Assembly (NCBI GenBank): GCA_036391875.1
Contig: DASVZA010000022.1
Span: 1-64,000 of the forward strand
DNA from: Parasulfuritortus sp036391875
Lineage (GTDB): Bacteria; Pseudomonadota; Gammaproteobacteria; Burkholderiales; Thiobacillaceae
Length of the DNA stretch: 64,000 nt
Direction: 5' to 3'
Shown piece by piece: positions 1 to 9,797 of this stretch. Every line of letters starts with the position of its first letter. Position 1 is the first letter of the stretch. The notes under the pieces are model-generated. The model was not told the origin of the DNA. It searched no databases and saw nothing but the letters and a program-made list of their open reading frames with translations. The translations under genes and the position numbers were made by a program.

Positions 1-270
1 GGCGAGACGCTGGGCGACTTCCGGCGGCGGGTGAGGGCGGCCTGGTCCGGCTGGCTGGCTGGGGCCGACGGTGGCCACCGGCTGCTGGTGACCCACGCCG
101 GGGTGATGCGGGTCCTGCTCGAGCATCTGCTCGGCCTGCCGGCCGAAGGTTTCTATCGGATAGCCCTGCCGGAGGCGGCCCATTTCCAGGTTTCCATCCT
201 GCCGGGCCACGACCCGGTACTGCTGAGGTTGAACGCGTGCGCGGATTCTGGCTCGCCCTGGGCTTCCTGA
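1..270 (+). CDS. cobC: Histidine phosphatase family protein, CobC-like (C-terminal part)
   Basis: The reading frame is open from the first base, so the gene begins before the window and only the last 89 residues are present. The segment VTHAGVMRVLL carries the second catalytic histidine of the histidine-phosphatase (phosphoglycerate mutase-like) fold. The N-terminal RHG motif lies outside. The 3' end overlaps the start of cobS by 34 bases, which points to alpha-ribazole-5'-phosphate phosphatase. This enzyme removes the phosphate from alpha-ribazole phosphate in lower-ligand assembly of cobalamin. The assignment rests on this family motif plus the cobS neighbour. A general phosphoglycerate mutase-like enzyme is the alternative. 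Confidence 0.75.
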   Translation, partial: GETLGDFRRRVRAAWSGWLAGADGGHRLLVTHAGVMRVLLEHLLGLPAEGFYRIALPEAAHFQVSILPGHDPVLLRLNACADSGSPWAS

Positions 271-959
271 CCCGGTTGCCGACGCCGCGCCTGGCGTCGA
301 TCGACCAGAAGGCGATGGCGCGGGCGGCCGCCTGGTTTCCCGCCGTCGGCCTGGTCGTCGGCGCCATCGTCGCGGCGGCAGTTTGGGCAGGGAGCCGGGT
401 CGATCCCTGGCTGGGCGCGCTGCTGGCCCTCGTGGCCTGGACCGGCGTGACCGGCGGCATGCATCTCGACGGCCTGGCCGACCTGGCTGACGCCCTCGGC
501 GCCGCACATCGCGATCGCGCACGCCTGCTGGCGGTGCTGGCCGACCCCCATCTCGGCGCCTTCGGCGCGATCGCCCTCGTGCTGCAGTTGCTGGCCAAGG
601 CGGTGCTGCTGATGCTGGCCGGCAAGCTCGGCGTATCCATCTGGGCGCTGGTCCTGCTGCCGGCCTGGGCGCGGCTCGGGGCGTTCTGGTGGTCGCAATC
701 GCTGCCGTCGCTCAAGCCGGGGCTGGGGCGGTCGTTCGCCTGGACCGAAGGGCGCTGGTTTGTGCTGGCCTGGCTGGTCGTGCTGCTCGCCCTGGCCTGG
801 CTCGTACCCGCGCTGGCGGTCATGCCGCTGGCCCTGTTCGGCTGGCGCCGCTTCCTGTCGGAGCGGCTCGGCGGCATGACCGGCGATTGCCTGGGCGCCG
901 GGATCGAGCTGTCGGAGAGCCTGGGGCTGCTGCTGGTTTGCGCGAGCGTCGCCGTTTGA
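237..959 (+). CDS. cobS: Adenosylcobinamide-GDP ribazoletransferase (cobalamin synthase)
   Basis: This 240-residue integral membrane enzyme joins adenosylcobinamide-GDP to alpha-ribazole (or its phosphate) in the last step of cobalamin assembly. It opens with FLTRLPTP, typical of CobS. The acidic motif DGLADLADALG, around residues 78-88, is the conserved Mg-binding signature. Several long hydrophobic stretches rich in Leu, Ala and Val follow. The length matches the family (about 240-260). The start is a GTG inside the end of cobC, so the two genes are translationally coupled. Confidence 0.93.
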   Translation: MRGFWLALGFLTRLPTPRLASIDQKAMARAAAWFPAVGLVVGAIVAAAVWAGSRVDPWLGALLALVAWTGVTGGMHLDGLADLADALGAAHRDRARLLAVLADPHLGAFGAIALVLQLLAKAVLLMLAGKLGVSIWALVLLPAWARLGAFWWSQSLPSLKPGLGRSFAWTEGRWFVLAWLVVLLALAWLVPALAVMPLALFGWRRFLSERLGGMTGDCLGAGIELSESLGLLLVCASVAV

Positions 960-1034
960 TTGCCGGACTGGCGCTTCCTCGCCGATTGGCGGAGCATTGC
1001 GCGATTGCCCAGTTGGAATAGCCGAGTCGTGTCC

Positions 1035-1793
1035 ATGAAAGAGTTCGTTGCCGTCATCCCCGCCCGCCATGCCTCCACCCGCCTGCCCGGCAAGCCGCTG
1101 GCCGACATCGCCGGCAAGCCCATGGTGGTCCGGGTGGCGGAGCGGGCGGCGGCCAGCGGTGCCGCCCAGGTCTGGGTGGCGACCGACCACCCGGAGGTCG
1201 CCGCGGCCTGCGAGGCGCACGGCTTCCGGGTCTGCATGACTTCGCCCGAGTGCGCCTCGGGCACCGACCGCCTGGCCGAGGTGGCCGAGCGGCAGGGCTG
1301 GCCGGACGACATGGTGGCGGTCAACGTCCAGGGCGACGAGCCGCTGATCGATCCGGACCTGATCCGGCGCACGGCCCTGCTCCTGCACGAACGGCCGGAG
1401 GCGGCCATGACCACGGTCTGCCACCCGTTGCATGACGTGGCGGAAGTGACCAATCCCAACGTGGCCAAGGTCGTGCTCGACCGCCAGGGCTACGCACTCT
1501 ATTTCTCCCGGGCGCCGATCCCCTGGGCGCGCGACGCCTGGGCGGGAGGGACGAGCGTCGTACCGGACGGCCTGCCGGTCTACCGGCACATTGGCCTGTA
1601 CGCCTATCGGGTCGGTTTCCTGAAGGCGTACCCGACGCTGGAACGCCCGGCGCTGGAGGCATTCGAGTCGCTGGAGCAGTTGCGCGCCCTCTGGCACGGC
1701 TATCGGATCGCGGTGCTCACCACCGACCAGGCGGTGCCGCCCGGGGTCGATACGGCGGAGGACCTGGAGAAGGTGAGGCGCCTGTTCGATTGA
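1035..1793 (+). CDS. kdsB: 3-deoxy-manno-octulosonate cytidylyltransferase
   Basis: This 252-residue cytosolic enzyme makes CMP-Kdo from CTP and Kdo for lipopolysaccharide inner-core synthesis. The N-terminal nucleotide-binding motif IPARHASTRLPGKPL is canonical for KdsB. The segment NVQGDEPLIDPDLI is the conserved metal/CTP site. The frame stays open upstream to base 960. The ATG at 1035 is chosen because it puts the family N terminus MKEFVAVIPAR directly at the start. It is followed by adk after 167 bases, the usual betaproteobacterial order. That gap is AT-richer and probably holds the adk promoter. Confidence 0.95.
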   Translation: MKEFVAVIPARHASTRLPGKPLADIAGKPMVVRVAERAAASGAAQVWVATDHPEVAAACEAHGFRVCMTSPECASGTDRLAEVAERQGWPDDMVAVNVQGDEPLIDPDLIRRTALLLHERPEAAMTTVCHPLHDVAEVTNPNVAKVVLDRQGYALYFSRAPIPWARDAWAGGTSVVPDGLPVYRHIGLYAYRVGFLKAYPTLERPALEAFESLEQLRALWHGYRIAVLTTDQAVPPGVDTAEDLEKVRRLFD

Positions 1794-1960
1794 TGGCGAG
1801 TATTGAAGCCGTCAAATCTATCAATAACCTCACCTTATAACTTGATACAAAAAATTAACTGTCAAAGGATGTATGGGTTGTCTAACCTTTGCCGGCTAAA
1901 TTTATCGTGGTTTTTTATCGTCCCACCCACCTCAGCGTGGGTAACTGAAAGAGGTAATTC

Positions 1961-2626
1961 ATGCGACTGATTCTTCTCGGCGGCCCCGGCGCGGGCAAAG
2001 GCACCCAGGCCAACTACATCAAGGAAAAGTACGGCATTCCCCAGATTTCCACGGGCGACATGCTGCGCGCCCACGTCAAGGCCGGCACCGAGTTGGGTAT
2101 CGCCGCCAAGAAGATCATGGATGCCGGCGGTCTGGTGTCCGACGACATCATCATCGGCATGGTCAAGGAACGCCTGACCCAGGATGACTGCAAGGCCGGC
2201 TACCTGTTCGACGGCTTCCCCCGCACCATCCCCCAGGCCGAGGCCATGAAGGCCGCCGGCGTGCCGATCGACGCCGTGGTCGAGATCGACGTGCCCGACG
2301 AGGAGATCATCAAGCGCATGTCCGGCCGCCGCGTGCACGTCGCCTCCGGCCGCACCTACCACGTCGTCTTCAACCCGCCCAAGGTGGCCGGCAAGGATGA
2401 TGTCACCGGCGAGGACCTGATCCAGCGCGACGACGACAAGGAAGAGACCGTCAAGAAGCGCTTGGACGTCTACCATGCCCAGACCGAGCCGCTGGTGAAG
2501 TTCTACGGCGACTGGGGCAAGAGCGGCGCGGCTGGCGCACCCAAGTACATCAAGGTTTCCGGCGTGGGCTCCGTGGACAGCATCACGTCCGCCGTGTTCG
2601 CCGGCCTGGATTCGGTCAAGAAGTAA
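1961..2626 (+). CDS. adk: Adenylate kinase
   Basis: This 221-residue enzyme interconverts AMP + ATP and 2 ADP. The P-loop GGPGAGKGT is at residues 7-15 and the AMP-binding STGDMLRA follows. The LID domain is the long bacterial form (segment RRVHVASGRTYH) but lacks the four-cysteine zinc site. An AGAGG ribosome-binding site precedes the ATG, and a small hairpin (ACCCAC at 1925-1930 with GTGGGT at 1937-1942) lies just upstream of it. In an organism that oxidises sulfite through APS, adenylate kinase can also recycle AMP and so link APS reductase to ATP gain. That role is inference. Confidence 0.97.
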   Translation: MRLILLGGPGAGKGTQANYIKEKYGIPQISTGDMLRAHVKAGTELGIAAKKIMDAGGLVSDDIIIGMVKERLTQDDCKAGYLFDGFPRTIPQAEAMKAAGVPIDAVVEIDVPDEEIIKRMSGRRVHVASGRTYHVVFNPPKVAGKDDVTGEDLIQRDDDKEETVKKRLDVYHAQTEPLVKFYGDWGKSGAAGAPKYIKVSGVGSVDSITSAVFAGLDSVKK

Positions 2627-2628
2627 GC

Positions 2629-2985
2629 ATGACGGGTATCCCCGACTTCACCGAGGCCGATATGCGCCTGGTCGACGCCGCATTGCGCGAGCGTTACGGC
2701 CACGCGGTCGAGGTCCAGGAAGTGGAGACCGAAATCCGTCTGATGCCGGCCGACCGCGAACTGACGGTCTGTCCGGCCATCTATTGGGAAGATGCGGAGC
2801 GCTGCCGCTTCGTCGTCTCCAAGACCGGCGTCGACAAATTCCGCAGCATGTTCTTCTGGTCGGTCAAGGATCGCTTCTCGACCGGCAAGGAGGAGTACGA
2901 CAACCTGGGCGACTGCCTAGTGACGACTCTCAAGATGCAGGAAGATGCGGCCCGCCGCCGCGCCGAGGAAACCGGTGCCGGCTGA
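2629..2985 (+). CDS. Hypothetical protein, co-translated with adk
   Basis: The 118-residue product is not recognised. It begins two bases after the adk stop codon, so it is very probably translated from the adk message. It is soluble and charged, with no signal peptide or membrane segment. It contains two cysteines, and a central part (around WEDAERCRFVVSKTG) looks like an alpha/beta fold. The end is Arg/Glu-rich. A terminator follows directly at 2997, so adk and this gene form one unit. No function is proposed. Confidence 0.8.
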   Translation: MTGIPDFTEADMRLVDAALRERYGHAVEVQEVETEIRLMPADRELTVCPAIYWEDAERCRFVVSKTGVDKFRSMFFWSVKDRFSTGKEEYDNLGDCLVTTLKMQEDAARRRAEETGAG

Positions 2986-2996
2986 ATTGAATTGAT

Positions 2997-3023
2997 ACGG
3001 GAACCGCGTGGTTCCCGTTTTTA
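2997..3023 (+). terminator. Rho-independent terminator after the adk operon
   Basis: A nine-base-pair stem (2997-3005 with 3010-3018, core GGGAACC / GGTTCCC) has a four-base loop and is followed by a T-rich tail. It separates the adk unit from the phosphofructokinase gene. Confidence 0.85.
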
Positions 3024-3048
3024 TTTGCAAATCTAGTTTATAGGGATC

Positions 3049-4311
3049 ATGAGCATGGCGAAGAAAAAGAACGCCTTTTACGCCCAATCCGGCGGCGTGA
3101 CCGCCGTCATCAACGCCTCCGCCTGCGGCGTCATCGAGACCGCGCGCAAGCACAAGGACGTCATCGGCAAGGTCTACGCCGGCCGCAACGGCATCATCGG
3201 CGCACTGACCGAAGACCTGATCGACACCACCAAGGAAACCGACGCCGCCATCGCTGCCCTGCGCAGCACGCCGTCGGGCGCCTTCGGCTCCTGCCGCTTC
3301 AAGCTGAAGTCGCTGGAGGCCAACAAGCGCGAATACGAGCGCCTGATCGAAGTGTTCAAGGCCCACAACATCGGCTACTTCTTCTACAACGGCGGCGGCG
3401 ATTCGGCCGACACCTGCTACAAGGTGTCCCAGTTGTCCGAGGCCATGGGCTATCCGATCCAGGCCATCCACGTGCCCAAGACCGTGGACAACGACCTGCC
3501 CATCACCGACTGCTGCCCGGGTTTCGGCTCGGTGGCCAAGTACATCGCCGTGTCCACCCTGGAAGCCTCGTTCGACGTGCGCTCCATGGCCAAGACCTCG
3601 ACCAAGATCTTCGTGGTCGAGGTGATGGGTCGCCACGCCGGCTGGATCGCCGCCGCCGGCGGCCTGGTCGAGGACCACGGCATTCCGGTGGTCATCCTGT
3701 TCCCGGAAATCGAGTTCGATCAGAAGAAGTTCCTGGCCAACGTGAAGAAGAAGGTGGAAGAGCACGGCTTCTGCACCGTGGTCGTGTCCGAGGGTTGCCA
3801 CTATCCCGACGGCAAGTTCCTGGCTGAGCAGGGCACCCGCGACGCCTTCGGTCATGCCCAGCTGGGCGGCGCCGCGCCGGTGGTCGCCAACATGATCAAG
3901 GACGCCCTGGGCTACAAGTTCCACTGGGCTGTGGCCGACTACCTGCAGCGTGCCGCCCGCCACATCGCCTCCAAGACCGACGTCAAGCAGGCCTACGAGC
4001 TGGGCAAGAAGGCGGTCGAGCTGGCCATCAAGGGCCACAACTCGGTGATGCCGACCGTCGACCGCCTGTCCGATTCGCCGTACAAGTACAAGATCGGCAT
4101 GGCACCGCTGTCCAAGGTCGCCAACGTCGAGAAGTTCATGCCGCGCGACTTCATCAGCAAGGACGGCTACGGCATCACGCCGAAGTGCAAGCGCTACCTG
4201 GTGCCGCTGATCCAGGGCGAGGACTATCCCAAGTACGAGGACGGCCTGCCCCAGTACGTGACGCTGAAGAACGTCGCGGTCGCCAAGAAACTGCCAGAGT
4301 TCAAACTCTGA
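3049..4311 (+). CDS. pfp: Pyrophosphate-dependent 6-phosphofructokinase
   Basis: This 420-residue cytosolic enzyme phosphorylates fructose-6-phosphate with PPi and is reversible. The loop NGGGDSADT is the phosphoryl-donor site. PKTVDND, at about residues 143-149, has Lys where ATP-dependent enzymes have Gly (PGTIDND). That Lys is the known marker of PPi dependence. MGRHAGWIAA is the conserved sugar-phosphate segment. Two in-frame ATGs exist (3049 and 3055). It is flanked by terminators and so is probably monocistronic. The membrane pyrophosphatase gene lies 0.4 kb downstream, which suggests shared PPi-based energetics. Confidence 0.93.
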   Translation: MSMAKKKNAFYAQSGGVTAVINASACGVIETARKHKDVIGKVYAGRNGIIGALTEDLIDTTKETDAAIAALRSTPSGAFGSCRFKLKSLEANKREYERLIEVFKAHNIGYFFYNGGGDSADTCYKVSQLSEAMGYPIQAIHVPKTVDNDLPITDCCPGFGSVAKYIAVSTLEASFDVRSMAKTSTKIFVVEVMGRHAGWIAAAGGLVEDHGIPVVILFPEIEFDQKKFLANVKKKVEEHGFCTVVVSEGCHYPDGKFLAEQGTRDAFGHAQLGGAAPVVANMIKDALGYKFHWAVADYLQRAARHIASKTDVKQAYELGKKAVELAIKGHNSVMPTVDRLSDSPYKYKIGMAPLSKVANVEKFMPRDFISKDGYGITPKCKRYLVPLIQGEDYPKYEDGLPQYVTLKNVAVAKKLPEFKL

Positions 4312-4320
4312 GGAAATGAA

Positions 4321-4345
4321 AAGGGCGCTCTCGGCGCCCTTTTTT
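4321..4345 (+). terminator. Rho-independent terminator after pfp
   Basis: An eight-base-pair stem (4321-4328 with 4334-4341, core AGGGCGC / GCGCCCT) with a five-base loop runs into a T tract. It lies ten bases after the pfp stop. Confidence 0.88.
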
Positions 4346-4356
4346 GCGACCAGGAC

Positions 4357-4578
4357 ATGACACTCGACCGCGCCCGACAACTGCTCAAGGTACAAGCCGA
4401 TTTCGGCGGTTTCTACAACGCCAATTCGGCCAAGCTGATCCTGTCCGAAGTGCAGAAGGAGCATGGCCAGGCGGCGGTCGATGGTTTGATCAGGGAGCTT
4501 GCCCTGGACGAGATTTTCGGTTTCGAACCGGGCACGCGATTCGAGGGCGGGCTGGCCATCGGCAAGTCCTACCCGTGA
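4357..4578 (+). CDS. Small hypothetical protein between pfp and hppA
   Basis: A 73-residue product whose family I do not recognise. The first half is predicted mostly helical (QLLKVQADFGGFYNANSAKL), followed by LILSEVQKEHGQAAVDGLIREL, which looks like an amphipathic helix, and a Gly-rich end. It has no signal peptide, membrane span or cysteine. It begins 11 bases after the pfp terminator and ends 99 bases before hppA. The codon pattern fits a real gene. It lies between two PPi-linked enzymes, but nothing in the sequence proves a shared role. Confidence 0.65.
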   Translation: MTLDRARQLLKVQADFGGFYNANSAKLILSEVQKEHGQAAVDGLIRELALDEIFGFEPGTRFEGGLAIGKSYP

Positions 4579-4677
4579 TTTTTTTTACCGATAAACTGGA
4601 CCGCAGAGTCCTGAATATTGCAACATGGTCGCGGTCATCCGCGTGGTTGATTTAAAACTGTATAAGGAGATAGTGCG

Positions 4678-6732
<2,055 letters not shown>

Positions 6733-6750
6733 TCGGAAGTAGGTGCAGAT

Positions 6751-6781
6751 AAGCGGGCCGGGCGACCGGCCCGCTTTTTTT
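6751..6781 (+). terminator. Strong Rho-independent terminator after hppA
   Basis: A perfect 11-base-pair stem (6751-6761 with 6766-6776, core GCGGGCCGG / CCGGCCCGC), GCGA loop, then a run of T. Confidence 0.95.
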
Positions 6782-7014
6782 CGCCCAAAGGGTGCGGTTT
6801 GCCCGGCCGACGGGTTCGAGATTAGGATGCAGGCCGAGGGATAAAGCAAAGGAAGTTTGTCTCCGGCCCGGCTGTCGTCGCCGCCAGCATGACCGGGCGG
6901 TGTCCATTCGAAAACAACGGCTGCCGACGTGAGGTTGCAGGAACCATAGTCGGGAGGGCCAGCATCCGGCCCTGCCCGGAGTCCGTCGTTTCGTTGCATA
7001 AAGGGATCACTCAC

Positions 7015-7536
7015 ATGAAATTCATTCTGACCGCCGTACTGGCGCTGTTCGTCTCGTGTTCGGCCATGGCCGCCCCGCCCAGCGACGCTTCCCTGGAGCG
7101 CCTGCTCAAGGTGACCGGGGCCGAGAGCCTGACCCAATCCATGCGTGGCCAGCTCAACAACATGATGGGTCCGATGTTCGAGCAGGCCATCGATGCCAAG
7201 AACCTGACGCCGGAAAAGCGGCAGGAGGCGGAACGGTTCATGAAGATATTCTCGGCGAAGTTCTCCAAGATCATGGACGAGGAAATGTCCTGGGACCGCC
7301 TGAAGGGCGATTACATGCGGATCTACCGGGAGAGCTTCAGCCAGAAGGAGGTCGACGACCTGATCGCCTTCTACGAAAGCCCGACCGGCCAGGACTTCGT
7401 CAGGAAAATGCCGCTCGTCATGCAGAAATCCATGGTGCTGATGAAGCAGCGGATGGTGCCCATGATGCAGAAGATCCAGCAGGCGGCGCAGGAGACCGCG
7501 GCGGAGTACAAGCAGGAAAGCCAATCGGTGAAGTGA
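7015..7536 (+). CDS. Secreted DUF2059 domain protein
   Basis: The 173-residue product starts with a clear Sec signal peptide (MKFILTAVLALFVSCSAMAA, cleavage near residue 20). The mature part is predicted all-helical. It carries the DUF2059 pattern YRESFSQKEVDDLIAFYESPTGQDF near the C terminus, with Met-rich helices on both sides. The family is periplasmic and of unknown function. The ATG at 7015 is chosen because it begins the signal peptide, although the frame stays open upstream. It converges with the two-component genes downstream. Confidence 0.85.
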   Translation: MKFILTAVLALFVSCSAMAAPPSDASLERLLKVTGAESLTQSMRGQLNNMMGPMFEQAIDAKNLTPEKRQEAERFMKIFSAKFSKIMDEEMSWDRLKGDYMRIYRESFSQKEVDDLIAFYESPTGQDFVRKMPLVMQKSMVLMKQRMVPMMQKIQQAAQETAAEYKQESQSVK

Positions 7537-7560
7537 TGCGCCGGATGCCGTGCCGGTGGC

Positions 7561-7588
7561 GAACCGGCCGGTCGTTCAAGGCCGGTTC
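7561..7588. terminator. Hairpin between convergent genes
   Basis: GAACCGGCC (7561-7569) pairs with GGCCGGTTC (7580-7588) across a ten-base loop. There is no T tract, so termination here is uncertain. It sits between the DUF2059 gene and the last codon of the convergent histidine kinase gene. Confidence 0.5.
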
Positions 7589-8897
7589 AGCCGAACTGAA
7601 CCGTGGCGATCAGGCCGCAGCCGTCGGTGCGGTTACTCAGGTTGAGGCGAGCCGACTCCCGATGTGCGATCGACTTGGCGATGGCGAGACCGATGCCGCT
7701 GCCTTCCGTTTCATGGCGTGCGAGACGGAAGAAGCGGTCGAATATTTTCGGTAGTTCGGATTCCGGGATGCCGGGCCCGGTATCCTGGATCGTGACGATC
7801 GCCGTCCCGTCGGCCTCAGCCAGGCCGACGTCCACTTTGCCGCCTTCCGGGGTGTAGCGGATGGCGTTGTCCAGCAGGTTGTTGAACAGCACGCACAGGT
7901 CGTCGGCGTTGCTGACGACCTCGGCCGGTGCGTCGTGCAGCAGCCCCAGGTCGATGTTGCGCCGCTCGGCGAGCGGAATGAAGTTCGCGATGCAGGATTT
8001 GAGCAGCAGGCCCAGATCGATGGTGCTCCGGTTCGATGTTGCCCTGGATTCGTAGCGCGCCATTTTCAACAGCTGATTCACCAGATGGGTGGCCCGTTCG
8101 ATGCCGGCCTGCAGGCTGGCGATGCGGGATGCGAAATCGGTCTGGCTCAAGTTGCTGGAGGTCAGGCTGTCGATCTGCAGTCGCAGTGCCATCAGCGGGC
8201 TGCGCAATTCATGGGCGGCATCGGCCACGAAACGGCGCTGGAATTCGATGGCTTCCTGCAGGCGCGACAGCAGACCGTTCATGGCTTCGACGAAGGGAAC
8301 AATTTCGGCCGGCAGATGGGAGGCTGGGAGCGGATCGCAGGCGGCGGCGTCGCGTTCCCTGACCGCGTGCGTGACCGAATCCAGCGGTTTGAACAGCCGA
8401 TCGACGACGACGGTGATGAGCAGCCAGACCAAGGGAATCAGGCCGGCTACCGGGATGAGCGATTCCAGCGCCGCCTTGCCGGCGATCCGCAGGCGCACGC
8501 TGTCGGCTTGCGAAACCTGGACCGTGCGATCGGGATAGACGATGGTGTAGGAGCGCCAGCTTTCCCCGTTCCAGGGAGTTTCCGAAAATCCCGTCTTTTC
8601 CTTCAGCGGCAGATCGAAGCCGGGGCGCGAGGTGTTGAGCTGTCGTTCCTTGACCAGCCAGACCTGCATGACGATGGCCTGTTCCTGTTCCTGTCTCGAT
8701 TCGTTGCGGAAGCGGAGCTGCATCGAATGGAACAACGAACCTTCGTCGATGCTGCCGGCCACGGTCTGTAACTGTTGATCGAGCAACCGACTGGTGTCCT
8801 TGCGGGTCTGGCTATAGGCGATGCCGCCCGCCAGCAGCGCCATGAGGGTGAACAATCCGATCAGCCAGGCGGTCAGCTGGGTCTTGAGCGATTTCAT
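7587..8897 (-). CDS. Sensor histidine kinase, QseC/PmrB-like
   Basis: A 436-residue inner-membrane kinase. The first membrane span is at about residues 8-28, a periplasmic sensor region runs to about 165, and a second span (IPVAGLIPLVWLLITVVV) follows. The H-box FVADAAHELRSPL has the phospho-accepting His at 229. The N-box (NNLLDNAIRYTP) and G-boxes (DTGPGIP, GSGIGLAIA) are complete. The ATG overlaps the regulator's TGA (ATGA at 8894-8897), so the two are co-translated. The frame extends far upstream but that part only overlaps the regulator gene. The signal sensed is unknown. The divergent receptor gene is the likeliest target. Confidence 0.93.
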   Translation of the reverse strand: MKSLKTQLTAWLIGLFTLMALLAGGIAYSQTRKDTSRLLDQQLQTVAGSIDEGSLFHSMQLRFRNESRQEQEQAIVMQVWLVKERQLNTSRPGFDLPLKEKTGFSETPWNGESWRSYTIVYPDRTVQVSQADSVRLRIAGKAALESLIPVAGLIPLVWLLITVVVDRLFKPLDSVTHAVRERDAAACDPLPASHLPAEIVPFVEAMNGLLSRLQEAIEFQRRFVADAAHELRSPLMALRLQIDSLTSSNLSQTDFASRIASLQAGIERATHLVNQLLKMARYESRATSNRSTIDLGLLLKSCIANFIPLAERRNIDLGLLHDAPAEVVSNADDLCVLFNNLLDNAIRYTPEGGKVDVGLAEADGTAIVTIQDTGPGIPESELPKIFDRFFRLARHETEGSGIGLAIAKSIAHRESARLNLSNRTDGCGLIATVQFG

Positions 8898-9556
8898 GAT
8901 GCGTTTTTGGGGATCGTCCAGCCGATGCCGCGTACGTTGCGGATGATCTGCTTGTCGAATTTTTTGCGCAGGCCGTGGATCAGCACTTCGACCGCGTTGC
9001 TCTCGACCGTTGCGCCGTGACCATAGACGTGCCGTTCGATCTGGCTGCCGGAGAGCACGACACCCTGGTTCTGCAGCAGGGCCGACATCAGGCTGAATTC
9101 GCGGGCCGACAGGCATTTGCAGTCACCCCGGTAGCAGAGCATGCGGGATGTCAGGTCCAGCGTTGTTTCGCCCTGGCCGATCTGCTTTCCACCGCCATCC
9201 TGGCGGCGCAGCACGGCGCGGACCCGGGCCAGGATTTCCCGGGAGCCGATCGGTTTGATCAAGTAATCGTCGGCGCCGATTTCCAATCCCTTTATCCGGT
9301 CGTCTTCGGCATCCCGGGCGGTCAGGATCAGGAGCGGAATGTCGTTGCCTCTGCTCCGGATGTGCTGCAGCACGTCGAAGCCCGATTTGTCCGGCAGCCC
9401 GATATCCAGCAAGGCCAGCGCGTAGCTCTGCGACTCCAGCGCGCGCTGCCCGGCCTGGCCGTCGCAGACCCAGTCCGCGCGCATGCCTTCGTCCCGGAGG
9501 ATACGCAACAGGCTTTCCGCAATCATGTGGTCGTCTTCGATGATCAGGGCTTGCAT
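8894..9556 (-). CDS. OmpR-family response regulator
   Basis: A 220-residue DNA-binding regulator. The receiver domain has the acidic pair at 8-9, phospho-acceptor D51 (LLDIGLPDKSGF), T79 and K101. The C-terminal winged helix begins near residue 125 and ends with the wing motif VRGIGW. It is closest by eye to the QseB/PmrA/TctD group. It is first in an operon with the kinase at 7587-8897 and is divergent from the TonB-dependent receptor across 241 bases, an arrangement that often means direct control of the divergent gene. Confidence 0.93.
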   Translation of the reverse strand: MQALIIEDDHMIAESLLRILRDEGMRADWVCDGQAGQRALESQSYALALLDIGLPDKSGFDVLQHIRSRGNDIPLLILTARDAEDDRIKGLEIGADDYLIKPIGSREILARVRAVLRRQDGGGKQIGQGETTLDLTSRMLCYRGDCKCLSAREFSLMSALLQNQGVVLSGSQIERHVYGHGATVESNAVEVLIHGLRKKFDKQIIRNVRGIGWTIPKNAS

Positions 9557-9797
9557 GGCGGGCGCAACACGTGGCTGAGGATGGTGGGGCCAGGATCATA
9601 GCGCCGAAATTTGGAAAACCTGTTTTGAAACAATTTCTTAATGGGTGACGCCAGGCGCCGGTTCTGGTGGCGCCGTCATAAAAGCGACACATGCATCACA
9701 CTTTTTTCTAAGTCTGGAGCCGTAACTTTCCGTCAGCGCACATGCCCGAGCCAGTCGGCCGGGCGGATTTATCAACCTAACGGAAGGAGTCATCGGA
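9557..9797. promoter_or_regulatory. Divergent promoter region between the response regulator and TonB receptor genes
   Basis: 241 bases without a gene. It is AT-richer than its surroundings in two places (9605-9645 and 9690-9735). One CTTAAT half-site, as recognised by PmrA/QseB-type regulators, is at 9637-9642, but I see no properly spaced second half. No Fur box was found. A strong ribosome-binding site GGAAGGAG precedes the receptor ATG. Confidence 0.4.

Noticed and set aside
9600..9740. PmrA/QseB box or Fur box in the receptor promoter
   Set aside because: Only one CTTAAT half-site is found and no Fur-like inverted repeat.
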